From Candidatus Nitrosocaldus schleperae (GTDB taxonomy: Archaea > Thermoproteota > Nitrososphaeria > Nitrososphaerales > Nitrosocaldaceae): a DNA stretch of 64,000 bases. Every line of letters begins with the position of its first letter. Position 1 is the first letter of the stretch. Shown one piece after another: positions 16,461 through 25,544 of the stretch. The stretch is from contig JABXGR010000007.1 of assembly GCA_013538805.1 (NCBI GenBank), positions 1 through 64,000 on the forward strand, given 5' to 3'. The translations under genes and the position numbers were made by a program. The notes beneath the pieces were generated by a model. That model was given only the letters and a program-made list of their open reading frames with translations. It searched no databases and had not been told where the DNA came from.

Positions 16461-17552
16461 ATGGTGATGAATAGGCTACTCATAACAGGTATTATTGTTG
16501 GGGCTGCATTCATGGCTCTTCTCTTAGTATTGCCTAGAGGCAATCTGCCATTACCTGAACCAGAGCAGAGGTTGGAGGTTATAGCAAAGAACCTTGAGGT
16601 GCCATGGAGTATGGATATGGATGATGATAATGGCATCTTATACTTCACAGAGCGTGTTGGTAGGCTTAACATGATAGATAATAAGGATGGTACTGTAAGG
16701 ACAATATATGCAAGGGAGGTAGCAAGGATAGGAGAGGCGGGGATGCTTGGTCTAGCATTAGATCCAGAGTTCAAGAGCAATGGCTACATATACCTTTACT
16801 ACACATACTCAACCAACGAAGGATTATTCAATAGGGTGGTTAGGCTTGAGAGGGTTGATGATGGTAACTATAGGGAGCATGTACTGCTGGATGGCATACC
16901 TGGGGGAGAGATACACAATGGAGGTAGGATAAAGTTTGGACCAGATGGGATGCTCTACATAACAACTGGTGATGCAGGCAAGGCAGAACTTGCACAGGAT
17001 GTAAACTCCCTAGCAGGTAAGATTCTAAGGATAAGGAAGGATGGATCTATACCAGAGGATAACCCATTCAGTAATGCTGTATACTCATATGGGCATAGGA
17101 ACCCTCAAGGCCTTGCATGGCATCCTAAGAGCAATAACCTATATGCTACTGAGCATGGTCCAGTAGCGGAGGATGAGATAAACATTATAAGGAAAGGGTC
17201 CAACTATGGTTGGCCTATAGAGACATGCTCAAAGGCTGAGATGCATGAGAAGCCAATACTCTGCTATACTGTTAGCATAGCCCCAGCAGGAGCAGCATTT
17301 GCAGAGTATGATGCTAGCATAAGCCTATTCTATGCAACACTAAGAGGCCAGCACGTTGAAAGGGCAGTATTTGATGAGGATGAGAGTATTGCTAGAATAG
17401 AGAACTTCCTCACTGGCTTAGGTAGGGTAAGGGATGTGTACTTTAGCAAGGATGGCTACCTTTACATAGCAACGAGCAATAGGGATGGAAGAGGCATACC
17501 AGCAGGGGATGATGATAAGATAGTTAGAGTTAGGCTTAGAATATCAGAATAG
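16461..17552 (+). CDS. Membrane-anchored PQQ-dependent aldose dehydrogenase-like protein
   Basis: The 363-residue protein has an N-terminal hydrophobic segment (LLITGIIVGAAFMALLLVL, residues ~5-23), acting as signal or anchor, then a six-bladed propeller of the soluble glucose/sorbosone dehydrogenase family, so it works outside the membrane. Family marks are VPWSMDM, the catalytic-His segment EIHNGGRIKFGPDGMLYITTGDAG, SYGHRNPQGLAWHP, ATEHGPVAEDEIN and NYGWP. The usual cofactor is PQQ with calcium. Two starts are possible: ATG 16461 is ~28 bases from a TATA element, and ATG 16467 lies 7 bases behind AGGAGGG (16454-16460). No PQQ synthesis genes are present here. Confidence 0.87.
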   Translation: MVMNRLLITGIIVGAAFMALLLVLPRGNLPLPEPEQRLEVIAKNLEVPWSMDMDDDNGILYFTERVGRLNMIDNKDGTVRTIYAREVARIGEAGMLGLALDPEFKSNGYIYLYYTYSTNEGLFNRVVRLERVDDGNYREHVLLDGIPGGEIHNGGRIKFGPDGMLYITTGDAGKAELAQDVNSLAGKILRIRKDGSIPEDNPFSNAVYSYGHRNPQGLAWHPKSNNLYATEHGPVAEDEINIIRKGSNYGWPIETCSKAEMHEKPILCYTVSIAPAGAAFAEYDASISLFYATLRGQHVERAVFDEDESIARIENFLTGLGRVRDVYFSKDGYLYIATSNRDGRGIPAGDDDKIVRVRLRISE

Positions 17553-17793
17553 ATAGAGTGGTGATGGCTATAAGATAGATAGATGGCTTGCTTCTACTCT
17601 CAGTAGTAATATTGTTACATCACCCAGATATGAGTTGGTTCATCCCAGAGTAGCATCTTAGTAAATGATATAAAATAGTCCAGTACTATGCAACCAACGT
17701 TAGAGTTGCTAACCCATTATGATGTATGAGAGTTGTAGAGTCATGTAGATGTAGTTATGGAACGTTTATTTCTAACATGCATGGAGAAGAGGT

Positions 17794-19047
17794 ATGCACT
17801 TCTATGAGTTGGATAGGGAAGGGAGGTTAGCAGTACTCAAGGAGCATGCATCCCTAACAGATGAGGAGATCAGGATTCTAAGAGAAGGCTCTGGCATAGA
17901 CTTTAAGATGGCAGATAGCATGGTTGAGAATGCCATATCCTTCATCTCCTACCCATTGGGTATAGCAACAAACTTCCTCGTAAATGGAAAGGATTACCTT
18001 GTGCCTATGGCTATAGAGGAGCCATCGGTTATAGCAGCAGCAAGCAAGGGTGCAAAGATAGCTAGGCTTAGAGGAGGGTTCACAGCAGATGCAGACCCTT
18101 CAATCATGATAGGGCAGGTGCAAGTGAAGGGTGTGAAGGATGTTGAGAAGGCAGTGAAGGATGTGATGGAGAGCAAGGATGAACTACTCAGCATAGCAAA
18201 TAGCAAGAGTAGTCTAGCAAGAAGGGGTGCTGGTGCAAAGGATCTGAGGTGCAGAGTTATAGATACTGCTAGAGGTAAGATGTTGATAGTTGAGTTGCTT
18301 GTTGATGTGAAGGATGCCATGGGCGCAAATGTTATCAATACAATGTGTGAGGCTATAGCCTCTAGGGTAGAGAGCATAACAGATGGTAAAGTTCTACTAA
18401 GGATACTCTCAAACTACGCTACCTGCAGGCTTGTTAGGGCAACTGCAAGGTTTGCTAGAGAAGAGGTTGGTGATGATGCAATAGAAGGTATACTTGATGC
18501 ATATGCCTTTGCTGAGGCAGATGTGTATAGATGCGTTACACACAACAAGGGTGTTATGAATGGTATAATAGCAGTAGCAAACGCAACTGCACAGGATACA
18601 AGGGCTATAGAGGCTGGAGCACATGCCTATGCTTGTAGAGGTGGAAGGTACTCATCCTTAACCCATTGGAGCAGGGACAGCAATGGTGATCTTTTAGGTA
18701 GCATAGAACTTCCATTGGCAGTTGGTACTATAGGAGGGCTAACATCTACACATCCAATAGCAAAGTTATCCCTTAAGATACTTGGGGTTGGAAGTGCTAG
18801 GGAGTTGGCATGTGTTATGGCATCTGTTGGGTTGGCACAGAACTTCTCTGCACTCCATGCTCTAGTGAGAGAAGGTATACAGGCTGGGCACATGCGCCTG
18901 CATGCAAGGAAGGTAGCAATGCTTGCTGGTGCTGAAGGCAATATGCTTGATGAGATTGCTGAGAGGCTTGCCAGAGAGGGTAACATAACAGTTGAACATG
19001 CAAGGCAGATAATGCAGGAGATCACCAGTAGTATAAGCAATAATTAA
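17794..19047 (+). CDS. hmgA: 3-hydroxy-3-methylglutaryl-CoA reductase, class I
   Basis: It reduces HMG-CoA to mevalonate with NADPH, the committed step for isoprenoid ether lipids. The 417-residue protein has the class I pattern: ENAISFISYPLGIATNFLVNG (CoA/HMG binding), catalytic Glu in AIEEPSVIAAASKGAK, the catalytic Asp region VDVKDAMGANVINTMCEA (ENVIG/DAMGMN motif), and GTIGGLTSTHPIA with the closing helical part that carries the catalytic His near LHARKVAMLAGA. There is no membrane domain, as expected in archaea. The preceding 241-base gap holds a TATA-like TTTATTT (17764-17770), about 27 bases before the ATG, and nothing else I can identify. Confidence 0.96.
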   Translation: MHFYELDREGRLAVLKEHASLTDEEIRILREGSGIDFKMADSMVENAISFISYPLGIATNFLVNGKDYLVPMAIEEPSVIAAASKGAKIARLRGGFTADADPSIMIGQVQVKGVKDVEKAVKDVMESKDELLSIANSKSSLARRGAGAKDLRCRVIDTARGKMLIVELLVDVKDAMGANVINTMCEAIASRVESITDGKVLLRILSNYATCRLVRATARFAREEVGDDAIEGILDAYAFAEADVYRCVTHNKGVMNGIIAVANATAQDTRAIEAGAHAYACRGGRYSSLTHWSRDSNGDLLGSIELPLAVGTIGGLTSTHPIAKLSLKILGVGSARELACVMASVGLAQNFSALHALVREGIQAGHMRLHARKVAMLAGAEGNMLDEIAERLAREGNITVEHARQIMQEITSSISNN

Positions 19048-19111
19048 GTGATAAAAGGGGAAATAGGCAAAAATATTTAAGCTAGCAAGTATCGATGTGT
19101 ATATACCCATC

Positions 19112-19398
19112 ATGCTTGCATACAGGCTTATAGTTAAAGGTAGGGTTCAGAGGGTAGGGTTTAGAGATATGTTCTAGAACATGCTAGAGCCCTAGGCCTC
19201 AAGGGTAATGTTAGGAGTGAGATGATGACTCTGCATATACATGAAGGGGATGAGAATGTATTGAATAGGTTCATAGAACTCATCAAGAATGCGCAACCTC
19301 CAGCATATGTATCATCTGTAGAGATTATCCCTACACAAGTTGAGGATCTTAAATCTTTCAAGATGATATGGTTAGGGATAAGCTTAAAGCCTTGCTGA
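19112..19398 (+). pseudogene. Acylphosphatase gene broken by a -1 frameshift
   Basis: Acylphosphatases hydrolyse carboxyl-phosphate bonds. From ATG 19112 the frame reads MLAYRLIVKGRVQRVGFRDM and then hits TAG. That is the family signature (VKGRVQRVGFR, with the phosphate loop and catalytic Arg). From 19168 the -1 frame continues YVLEHARALGLKGNV, then about 60 more residues through MMTLHIHEG and AYVSSVEII to a stop at 19396-19398, giving the normal ~95-residue length. Restoring one base near 19166-19170 (GAT[T]AT) joins the halves perfectly. There is no slippery heptamer. Either the gene is recently inactivated or the assembly lost one base. A TATA-like TATTTAAG lies at 19073-19080. Confidence 0.85.
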
Positions 19399-19541
19399 TA
19401 GAACTGATAACAACCACACTAATCAAAGTATGATACTATAGCAGAAAGATGGATAAGATACTCGCTGCACTAACAGCATAGAGATCTCAACCAGAACACT
19501 GGAGAGGATCTCAAGAGTGATACCATATTTGTACACTCCTA

Positions 19542-19553
19542 CCTATATATAGG
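19542..19553 (+). promoter_or_regulatory. TATA box of the histidine cluster
   Basis: The perfect palindrome CCTATATATAGG (19542-19553) is centred about 27 bases before the hisG ATG (19574), the normal spacing for a leaderless archaeal transcript. No other promoter-like element is as strong in the 175-base gap after the acylphosphatase remnant. Confidence 0.65.
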
Positions 19554-19573
19554 GTAGCTGTCTGCTCTAGCAT

Positions 19574-20551
19574 ATGATAAAGTTTGCAATACCCAAGGGT
19601 AGTATAGAGGAGGCTACTTACAGGTTCATAGAGCAGGCATGGTTCTCCCTACATGGCAAGGGCAGGAGTTACAGGGTTAGGGTTAATGATCCAGAGATAC
19701 AGATGAAGATACTCAGACCCCAAGAGATACCAACATTTGTAAGCAATGGGCTCTACGATATAGGGATAACTGGCAAGGACTGGGTTGCTGAGACAAATGC
19801 AGATGTGAAGATGATGCTTGATCTTGAGTATGGTTGGGTTAGGCTTGTCTATGCTATACCTAAGAGCAGTAACTACAACTCATTGGCAGAGATGCTTAAA
19901 GATTATGCAAGCAAGGATAGAATCCTAAGGATATCTACTGAGTACCTCAACTTAGCAAGTAGGTACATAATGAGCAATGAGGAGTATAAGAGGCTATATG
20001 GTGGTAAGGAACCAATGGTTATAACGCCATGGTGGAGTAATGGTAGCAATAGCAAGGTTCAGATAATACTCTCATTTGGTGCAACTGAAGCAAAGCCTCC
20101 AGAGGATTCAGATGCAATAATAGACATAACGGAGACTGGCACTACTCTAGAGCAGAATAACCTAAAGCCAATAGAGAGCATAATGGAGTCAACAGCAGTG
20201 CTTATAGCAAACAAGGAAGCCTTGAAGGATACAAGGAAGAGGGAGAAGATATACGATGTGTTAACACTACTCAAAGGTGTTGTTGATAGCAGGAAGAAGT
20301 TGCATATATTTGCAAATGTCAAGGCTGAGAACCTTCAAGAGCTGCTTAATGGACTCCCAGCACTGAAGAGACCTACAGTAAGCCCATTGAGCGAAGAGGG
20401 TTGGTATGCAGTTAACACAGTAATAAGCAAGGATGAGTTTGTAAGGATACTCCCAATGCTTAGAAGGTTAGCACAAGGACTCGTTGTACATGAACCTAGG
20501 CAGATACTTGCATTGGAGGAGATAATGAAGGATGAGGGGAGGAGTATCTAG
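19574..20551 (+). CDS. hisG: ATP phosphoribosyltransferase, long form
   Basis: It joins ATP and PRPP in the first, feedback-controlled step of histidine synthesis. The 325-residue chain has the catalytic part MIKFAIPKGSIEEATYRF, DIGITGKDWVAE and the PRPP loop region DAIIDITETGTTLEQNNLKP, then a C-terminal ~80-residue ACT-like regulatory domain (LLNGLPALKRPTVSPLSEEGWYAV), so this is the HisG-L form that does not need HisZ. The first gene of the cluster, it overlaps hisD by 20 bases. Confidence 0.95.
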   Translation: MIKFAIPKGSIEEATYRFIEQAWFSLHGKGRSYRVRVNDPEIQMKILRPQEIPTFVSNGLYDIGITGKDWVAETNADVKMMLDLEYGWVRLVYAIPKSSNYNSLAEMLKDYASKDRILRISTEYLNLASRYIMSNEEYKRLYGGKEPMVITPWWSNGSNSKVQIILSFGATEAKPPEDSDAIIDITETGTTLEQNNLKPIESIMESTAVLIANKEALKDTRKREKIYDVLTLLKGVVDSRKKLHIFANVKAENLQELLNGLPALKRPTVSPLSEEGWYAVNTVISKDEFVRILPMLRRLAQGLVVHEPRQILALEEIMKDEGRSI

Positions 20552-21932
20552 CATTGATGGTAACAGTATTAAGGATAGTAGAAGTGGTAGCATCACAATA
20601 AGGGTTGAGAGGCTAGATGTTGACCCAGCGTATGCTGCAGAGATGCTTAGGCGTAAGGTTGTGATGGATGAGGAGAGGGTTAACAGAATCAAGAGCATCG
20701 TTAACGATGTTAAGGTTAGGGGTGATGATGCCATAAGGGAGTACACCCTCAAGTTCGATGGTGTAGACCTTGGTTCTACACCGCTAAAGGTAGCAAGGGA
20801 GGAGATAGACCATGCATATACTCTAGCAAGCAGGGAGGAGGTTGATGCATTAAAGGCTATAAGGTGTAGGCTTGAGGAGGTTGAGAGGGCATTCCTATCA
20901 TGCATAAAGGATATGCATATCATGCTAGGATCAAGCAAGGTAGCAAGGGTATTCAAGCCAATAAGGAGTGTTGGTTGCTACATACCTGGAGGAAAGGCAA
21001 GGTATGCAAGTAGCATGCTCATGTGCGTAGTACCAGCAAAGGTTGCAGGTGTTAAAAGGGTAGTAGCATGTACCCCTCCAATCCCCAATGGCAATGGTAG
21101 TGTTGACCCTCTAACGCTTATTGCAGCAGATATAGCAGGTGTTGATGAGGTTTACAGGGTGGGAGGTGCACAAGCAATAGCAGCAATGGCATATGGGAGT
21201 GAGAGCATAAGACCAGTGAGCAAGATAGTTGGGCCTGGGGGCTTGGCAGTTACAATAGCCAAGCATATAGTCTCAAGTAGGGTAGCAATAGATATGCTTG
21301 CTGGACCAACAGAACTCCTTGTTATTGCAGATAGCAGAGCAGATCCTAGGTATATAGCATTAGATCTTATAGCACAGGCTGAGCATGCACCAGATACTAT
21401 ATGTGGGCTAATAACATGGTCAGAGACCCTAGCCAATAAGGTTGCTGATGAACTTGCATCATTGCTCCCATATTTAAGTAGAGGGGAGATTGTAAAGGAG
21501 AGCCTCTCAAGTAATGGGTTCATAGCAATCTGCAATGATGAGAATTATGCTATAGAGTTTGCAAATGAGTTTGCACCAGAGCATCTCCAAGTTATGGTTG
21601 GTGATGATGTTAAGCATAGGATAGTTGAGGGTATAGACTCTGCAGGTATGGTGCTTGTAGGCAATTACTCGCCATCCCCAGCAAGCGATTACTACACTGG
21701 TACCAACCACGTACTCCCAACTATGGGCTCTGCCAAGGCAAGGGCATCACTAACATGCCTAGATCTCCTCAAGCCAATAAGCATAGTTGAGTTGAGCAGG
21801 GAGGATCTCAAGGATATTGCAGGAGTGGTGAAGTATATTGCAAGGGCTGAAGGGCTTGAGAATCACTACAAGGCTGTTGAGGCTAGACTATCTGATCTTG
21901 AGGCTAGATTATCTGATTCTGATCCATGCTAA
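20532..21932 (+). CDS. hisD: Histidinol dehydrogenase
   Basis: It oxidises histidinol to histidine in two NAD-dependent steps using zinc. Motifs in the 466-residue protein: RSVGCYIPGGKARYASSMLMCVVPAKVAGV, VGGAQAIAAMAYG, IVGPGG, GPTELLVIADSRADP, AQAEHAPDTI (zinc and catalytic region), EFAPEHLQVM with the catalytic Glu-His, and SPASDYYTGTNHVLPT. The C-terminus ends with a duplicated ARLSDLEARLSDS stretch. The start is ATG 20532 inside the end of hisG, implying translational coupling; the first ~15 residues are probably a nonessential tail. Confidence 0.96.
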   Translation: MRGGVSSIDGNSIKDSRSGSITIRVERLDVDPAYAAEMLRRKVVMDEERVNRIKSIVNDVKVRGDDAIREYTLKFDGVDLGSTPLKVAREEIDHAYTLASREEVDALKAIRCRLEEVERAFLSCIKDMHIMLGSSKVARVFKPIRSVGCYIPGGKARYASSMLMCVVPAKVAGVKRVVACTPPIPNGNGSVDPLTLIAADIAGVDEVYRVGGAQAIAAMAYGSESIRPVSKIVGPGGLAVTIAKHIVSSRVAIDMLAGPTELLVIADSRADPRYIALDLIAQAEHAPDTICGLITWSETLANKVADELASLLPYLSRGEIVKESLSSNGFIAICNDENYAIEFANEFAPEHLQVMVGDDVKHRIVEGIDSAGMVLVGNYSPSPASDYYTGTNHVLPTMGSAKARASLTCLDLLKPISIVELSREDLKDIAGVVKYIARAEGLENHYKAVEARLSDLEARLSDSDPC

Positions 21933-21977
21933 CTAACTCACCTTAAGTAAATATAGTGAGAGGCATGAGCGATTAAC

Positions 21978-23057
21978 ATGAAGGTAGAGTGGTTTAAGCA
22001 TAGGCTAGCGAAGTTGAGTAGGTTAGAGGGTTACACCAAGCCAGATAGACCACAACTAAACCCTCAATCACAAAGCTCCATACTTAGGATGGATACCAAC
22101 GAGAATCTTGCACTCCCTCTTGAGTTTGCTAAGGATGTAATGCATGAGGCATTGGATCGTGTAGATCCAAGGCTCTATCCAGAGCAGTATGATGAGTTAA
22201 GATCATCGCTCTCATCCTATCTTGGTTTGAGCAAGGATAACATAGTGATAGGGAATGGTTCTGATCAACTAATTGACCTTACACTTGTAGCATTTGGCTA
22301 TGGACATAGGAGTATAACGATTGATCCAACGTTCACATTCTATAGGGATAGATGCTTACTCCATGGCATAGAGGTTGAGGAGGTTATGCTTGATGATCAC
22401 TTCTCATTTAGTGCAGATAGCATAATTAAGAGCAGTGCAGATATCTTCTATATACCTTCTCCAAATAACCCTACTGGCAACCAGTTTGCTAGAGATATCA
22501 TGGTTGATGTTATAGAGAGGTTCGATGGTCTAATCATGGTTGATGAGGCTTATGCAGAGTTTGCAGGATACTCATTGAAGGATCTAGCAGTGAATAGGGA
22601 TAACCTTATAATATTCAGAACGTTCTCAAAGGCGTTTGGGCTTGCTGGTGCAAGGGTTGGTTATGCCATAGCATGTAAGGAGATGATCGATGTATTCAAC
22701 AGGGTCATCCAGTACCCCTATGCTGTGAGCAGCATCTCCCTCAATGCTGCAATCTCAATACTTAAGAGGTCTGAACAGGTTAAAAGGGTGGTAGAGGATC
22801 TTAAGGGCGAGAGGGAGTGGCTCTATGAGCAGTTGAGCATGCTAGGTTTAAGGGTATTCAGATCTGATGCTAACTTCATACTCTTTGATGTTGATAAGCA
22901 TGAGGATGTGTATAGAAGGTTAAGGGATGAGGAAGGGGTACTCGTTAGGAGGATAGGCAGGGTAGGAGCCTACAGGGGATGCTTGAGGGTAACTGTAGGC
23001 AGCAGGGATATGAATGAGAGGTTCCTAAGGAGCCTTGCTAAGATAATTGGTAAGTAA
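21978..23057 (+). CDS. hisC: Histidinol-phosphate aminotransferase
   Basis: A PLP-dependent fold type I enzyme that transaminates imidazole acetol phosphate to histidinol phosphate. Its 359 residues contain MDTNENLALPL near the N-terminus, IGNGSDQLIDL, IPSPNNPTGNQF, IMVDEAYAEFAGY (Asp for PLP nitrogen), the PLP lysine in FRTFSKAFGLAGARVGY, and the phosphate-binding Arg in GCLRVTVGS. It begins 45 bases after hisD. The following HAD gene would act on its product. Confidence 0.95.
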   Translation: MKVEWFKHRLAKLSRLEGYTKPDRPQLNPQSQSSILRMDTNENLALPLEFAKDVMHEALDRVDPRLYPEQYDELRSSLSSYLGLSKDNIVIGNGSDQLIDLTLVAFGYGHRSITIDPTFTFYRDRCLLHGIEVEEVMLDDHFSFSADSIIKSSADIFYIPSPNNPTGNQFARDIMVDVIERFDGLIMVDEAYAEFAGYSLKDLAVNRDNLIIFRTFSKAFGLAGARVGYAIACKEMIDVFNRVIQYPYAVSSISLNAAISILKRSEQVKRVVEDLKGEREWLYEQLSMLGLRVFRSDANFILFDVDKHEDVYRRLRDEEGVLVRRIGRVGAYRGCLRVTVGSRDMNERFLRSLAKIIGK

Positions 23058-23116
23058 GTGAATTAGCAGTAATTTCATGGCAATGATTAAATTTAAAAGT
23101 GCTGCTATCTAATAGC

Positions 23117-24154
23117 ATGAAGTATAGGGCTATCACAGATGGCATAGCAATCAATGAGGATGTAGACCCATCCTCATCTAACATTGATTCTATAGTGCTA
23201 GATTGCGATGGCACGCTTGTAAGGATAAACAGATCTTACAATGCATGCATAATAGAGACTGCAGGAAGGATACTCTCATCGATCCTTGGGGATGGGTTGA
23301 AGGGCTTCGTTGATGAGCAGATGATACTTGCATTCAGGATGAGTGGGGGTTTCAACAACGATGTTGATACCACCTATGCATGCATACTTGCAGCACTAGC
23401 ATATAATGATGATAGTAGCAACCCTTCCAATAGTAACCCTTCCAATCTAGATGGTGCAAGGATATTTGCACATGAGATGGCAAGACATGCTGACTCGAGA
23501 GGAGTGGAATCTGTTGAGGAGTATCTTGCAAGTATTGGCAAGGCTCATGTGGTGAAGGCTGCTAGAGAGTATACTGGCTACCCTGGGCTTGTAGGCTCAA
23601 GCATGCTTGCTACTCTCTTTGATGAGCTCTTCTATGGCAAGGAACTCTTCAAGGCTATGCATGGAATAGAACCTAGATTCCACCATGGTAAAGGGTTCAT
23701 AGAGTATGATGAGGTTGTTGTAAGCAAGGATTGCCTAAGCATACTTAAGGCTAGGTTCAATGGGAAGGTAGCGATAGTATCTGGAAGGAGTAGGATAGCA
23801 GCAGAGTATGCACTGAGGGATATGCTAGAGTACTTCAATATGGATGCATCTGTATTCATAGAGGATGAGGACAAGTATGTGAAGAGGAATGGTTTAAGGA
23901 TGAACGTTACTAAGCCTACTCCATATGCTTTACTCAAGTCACTGAAGGCTATGAATGCTAGTAGTGCTATAGTCGTTGGGGACTCTGCTGAGGATCTTAT
24001 AATGGCAAGGAATGCATCCAAGGATGGTTACAGAACATACTTCGTTGGTGTGTATGGTACAAGCATAGATGCTGAGAAGCAGAAGCAGATGTTCATCAAC
24101 ATGAGAAGTGATGCGATAATAGAGAATGTAAATCTACTACCTAGACTACTGTAG
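23117..24154 (+). CDS. HAD-family phosphatase, candidate histidinol-phosphatase
   Basis: The protein shows the haloacid dehalogenase motifs: motif I VLDCDGTLV (nucleophile Asp), motif II in AIVSGRSRIAA, and motif IV VVGDSAEDLIMA. A helical cap of about 150 residues follows motif I. It sits between hisC and hisB in the same direction. Histidinol-phosphatase is the one activity that no other gene in the cluster supplies, so this is my best candidate; the assignment rests on position. I choose ATG 23117 because a TATA element (ATTTAAAA, 23091-23098) is about 23-26 bases upstream; the GTG at 23099 would lie within the promoter. Confidence 0.75.
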   Translation: MKYRAITDGIAINEDVDPSSSNIDSIVLDCDGTLVRINRSYNACIIETAGRILSSILGDGLKGFVDEQMILAFRMSGGFNNDVDTTYACILAALAYNDDSSNPSNSNPSNLDGARIFAHEMARHADSRGVESVEEYLASIGKAHVVKAAREYTGYPGLVGSSMLATLFDELFYGKELFKAMHGIEPRFHHGKGFIEYDEVVVSKDCLSILKARFNGKVAIVSGRSRIAAEYALRDMLEYFNMDASVFIEDEDKYVKRNGLRMNVTKPTPYALLKSLKAMNASSAIVVGDSAEDLIMARNASKDGYRTYFVGVYGTSIDAEKQKQMFINMRSDAIIENVNLLPRLL

Positions 24155-24217
24155 GTGCGATCATAATGATCTTATACCTTCCCTTTATATAACACCAGTA
24201 TAGTATCTTATCGTCAG

Positions 24218-24799
24218 ATGCAGGAGAGGAGATCTAGAGTAGAGAGATCCACGAACGAGACAAGTGTAGAGGTTGAGGTTGATCTGGATGGGAGTGGTTC
24301 ATATAGTGTAGATACTGGCATAAGGTTCCTAGATCATATGATAGCATCTATAGCAAAGCACTCCCTCATAGATCTCAGGCTAAAGGGTATAAGCAAGGAT
24401 GGCATAAGGCACCATCTGGTAGAGGATGTTGCCATAACATTTGCTAATGCGCTTGATAAGGCATTGGGTAGTAGGGATGGTATAGAGCGCTTTGGTTATG
24501 CTATGGTGCCAATGGATGATGCCCTAGCAGTTGCAGCATTGGATCTTGTGAGAAGGGCATATCATGCTATAGATCTGAAGTTGGTTAATGGTGTTGAGGA
24601 TATGGCTAAGGAGGATATAGAGCACTTCTTCACATCCCTTGCATCAAACCTTGATGCGTGTTTACATGTAGTAGTGCAGTATGGGAAGAATGACCATCAT
24701 AAGGTTGAGGCAGCATGCAAGGCATTAGCAGTAGCACTAAGGAATGCAGCATCTATGAACCCAAGGAGGGGTGTGGCAAGTACAAAAGGTACTATATAG
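24218..24799 (+). CDS. hisB: Imidazoleglycerol-phosphate dehydratase
   Basis: It dehydrates imidazoleglycerol phosphate using a di-manganese centre. The 193-residue single-function protein has RFLDHMIASIAKHSLIDL, the metal site HHLVEDVAITFANAL, VPMDDALAVAALDLVRR, DIEHFFTSLASNLDACLHV and the second metal cluster NDHHKVEAACKALAVALR. A TATA-like TTTATATAAC (24182-24191) about 30 bases upstream suggests it can be transcribed separately from the HAD gene. After it the his order is interrupted by 1.3 kb before hisH. Confidence 0.96.
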   Translation: MQERRSRVERSTNETSVEVEVDLDGSGSYSVDTGIRFLDHMIASIAKHSLIDLRLKGISKDGIRHHLVEDVAITFANALDKALGSRDGIERFGYAMVPMDDALAVAALDLVRRAYHAIDLKLVNGVEDMAKEDIEHFFTSLASNLDACLHVVVQYGKNDHHKVEAACKALAVALRNAASMNPRRGVASTKGTI

Positions 24800-25159
24800 A
24801 CAATTATAGAAGGCATATAAGAAGCGAAGTAGGTAGAATAAGCATAAGCAGATAGATGATAGAAAAAGATAAAGCGATATGGTTAACACGTCTGGAGGCA
24901 AGATGTTAATTAACATAAGTTCATTGATTATCCTGTTCTAACTAACCATGCAACTTAAGTAAGGGATGTAATTCCGTTAACCTTACCCTACAAGAACCAA
25001 TTTAATACTCTATATATCTGTGTATCTATGTGCTAGTAAACATTAAGTGTCGATTGGCATATTTGATAATGCTTGTTTACCCAACACTCCTGTCTATCCT
25101 ATGCTGTACTCCTGCATTCTGATCAAACTATCAGTAGAATGGTAGCCTATAGACTTGCT
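24800..25159. other. 360-base gap with no gene
   Basis: Between hisB and the end of the MNT gene on the other strand I find no convincing coding frame, tRNA or repeat. The sequence is A/T-rich, with TATA-like text around 25010-25018 (CTCTATATATC). It may contain 3' untranslated sequence and the trace of an insertion of the toxin-antitoxin-like pair. Confidence 0.5.
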
Positions 25160-25519
25160 TTAGTGTATCTCATACACATCTATGAACCTTTTGTACCATC
25201 CATTGAAGAGCCTCCCATCAGCAAAATGGAACTCGATAGGGATGAATGGATCATTAAATACCTCGTTCTTCAACTCTGATATAATGCTAGGGGTATCATC
25301 CATATTTAGCCTATCACTAACTATAAGAATATCCAGATCGCTCAATGCATGATAGTTGCCTCTAATCGCACTACCGAATACAATCACTTTAGCATCCTTA
25401 TCGTATCCTGTGGTTATGAAGTGTTTGATCTTTTCTGCTACATACTTATGGTTCTTTATATAATACATCCTCTTCTCATACCCTGTTAATGCAATATCTA
25501 TAGGCTTAATATCACTCAT
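25160..25519 (-). CDS. Minimal nucleotidyltransferase (MNT) of a HEPN/MNT pair
   Basis: MNT proteins transfer nucleotides to target proteins or RNAs; in known HEPN/MNT modules they act as antitoxins by modifying the HEPN partner. The motif VIVFGSAIRGNYHALSDLDILIV contains GS and D-x-D (SDLD), and a later IEFHF could give the third acidic residue. About 119 residues. An AGGAGGT ribosome site (minus strand, 25534-25527) sits six bases before ATG 25519, which I take as the start; ATG 25537 precedes this site. It follows the HEPN gene on the same strand and reads against the his cluster. Confidence 0.88.
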   Translation of the reverse strand: MSDIKPIDIALTGYEKRMYYIKNHKYVAEKIKHFITTGYDKDAKVIVFGSAIRGNYHALSDLDILIVSDRLNMDDTPSIISELKNEVFNDPFIPIEFHFADGRLFNGWYKRFIDVYEIH

Positions 25520-25544
25520 GGTAATACCTCCTTTCATTTAGCCA

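Noticed and set aside
19112-19398. Programmed -1 frameshift in the acylphosphatase gene
   Set aside because: No slippery heptamer is present near GATATGTT and no strong downstream hairpin is seen; a mutation or missing base is simpler.
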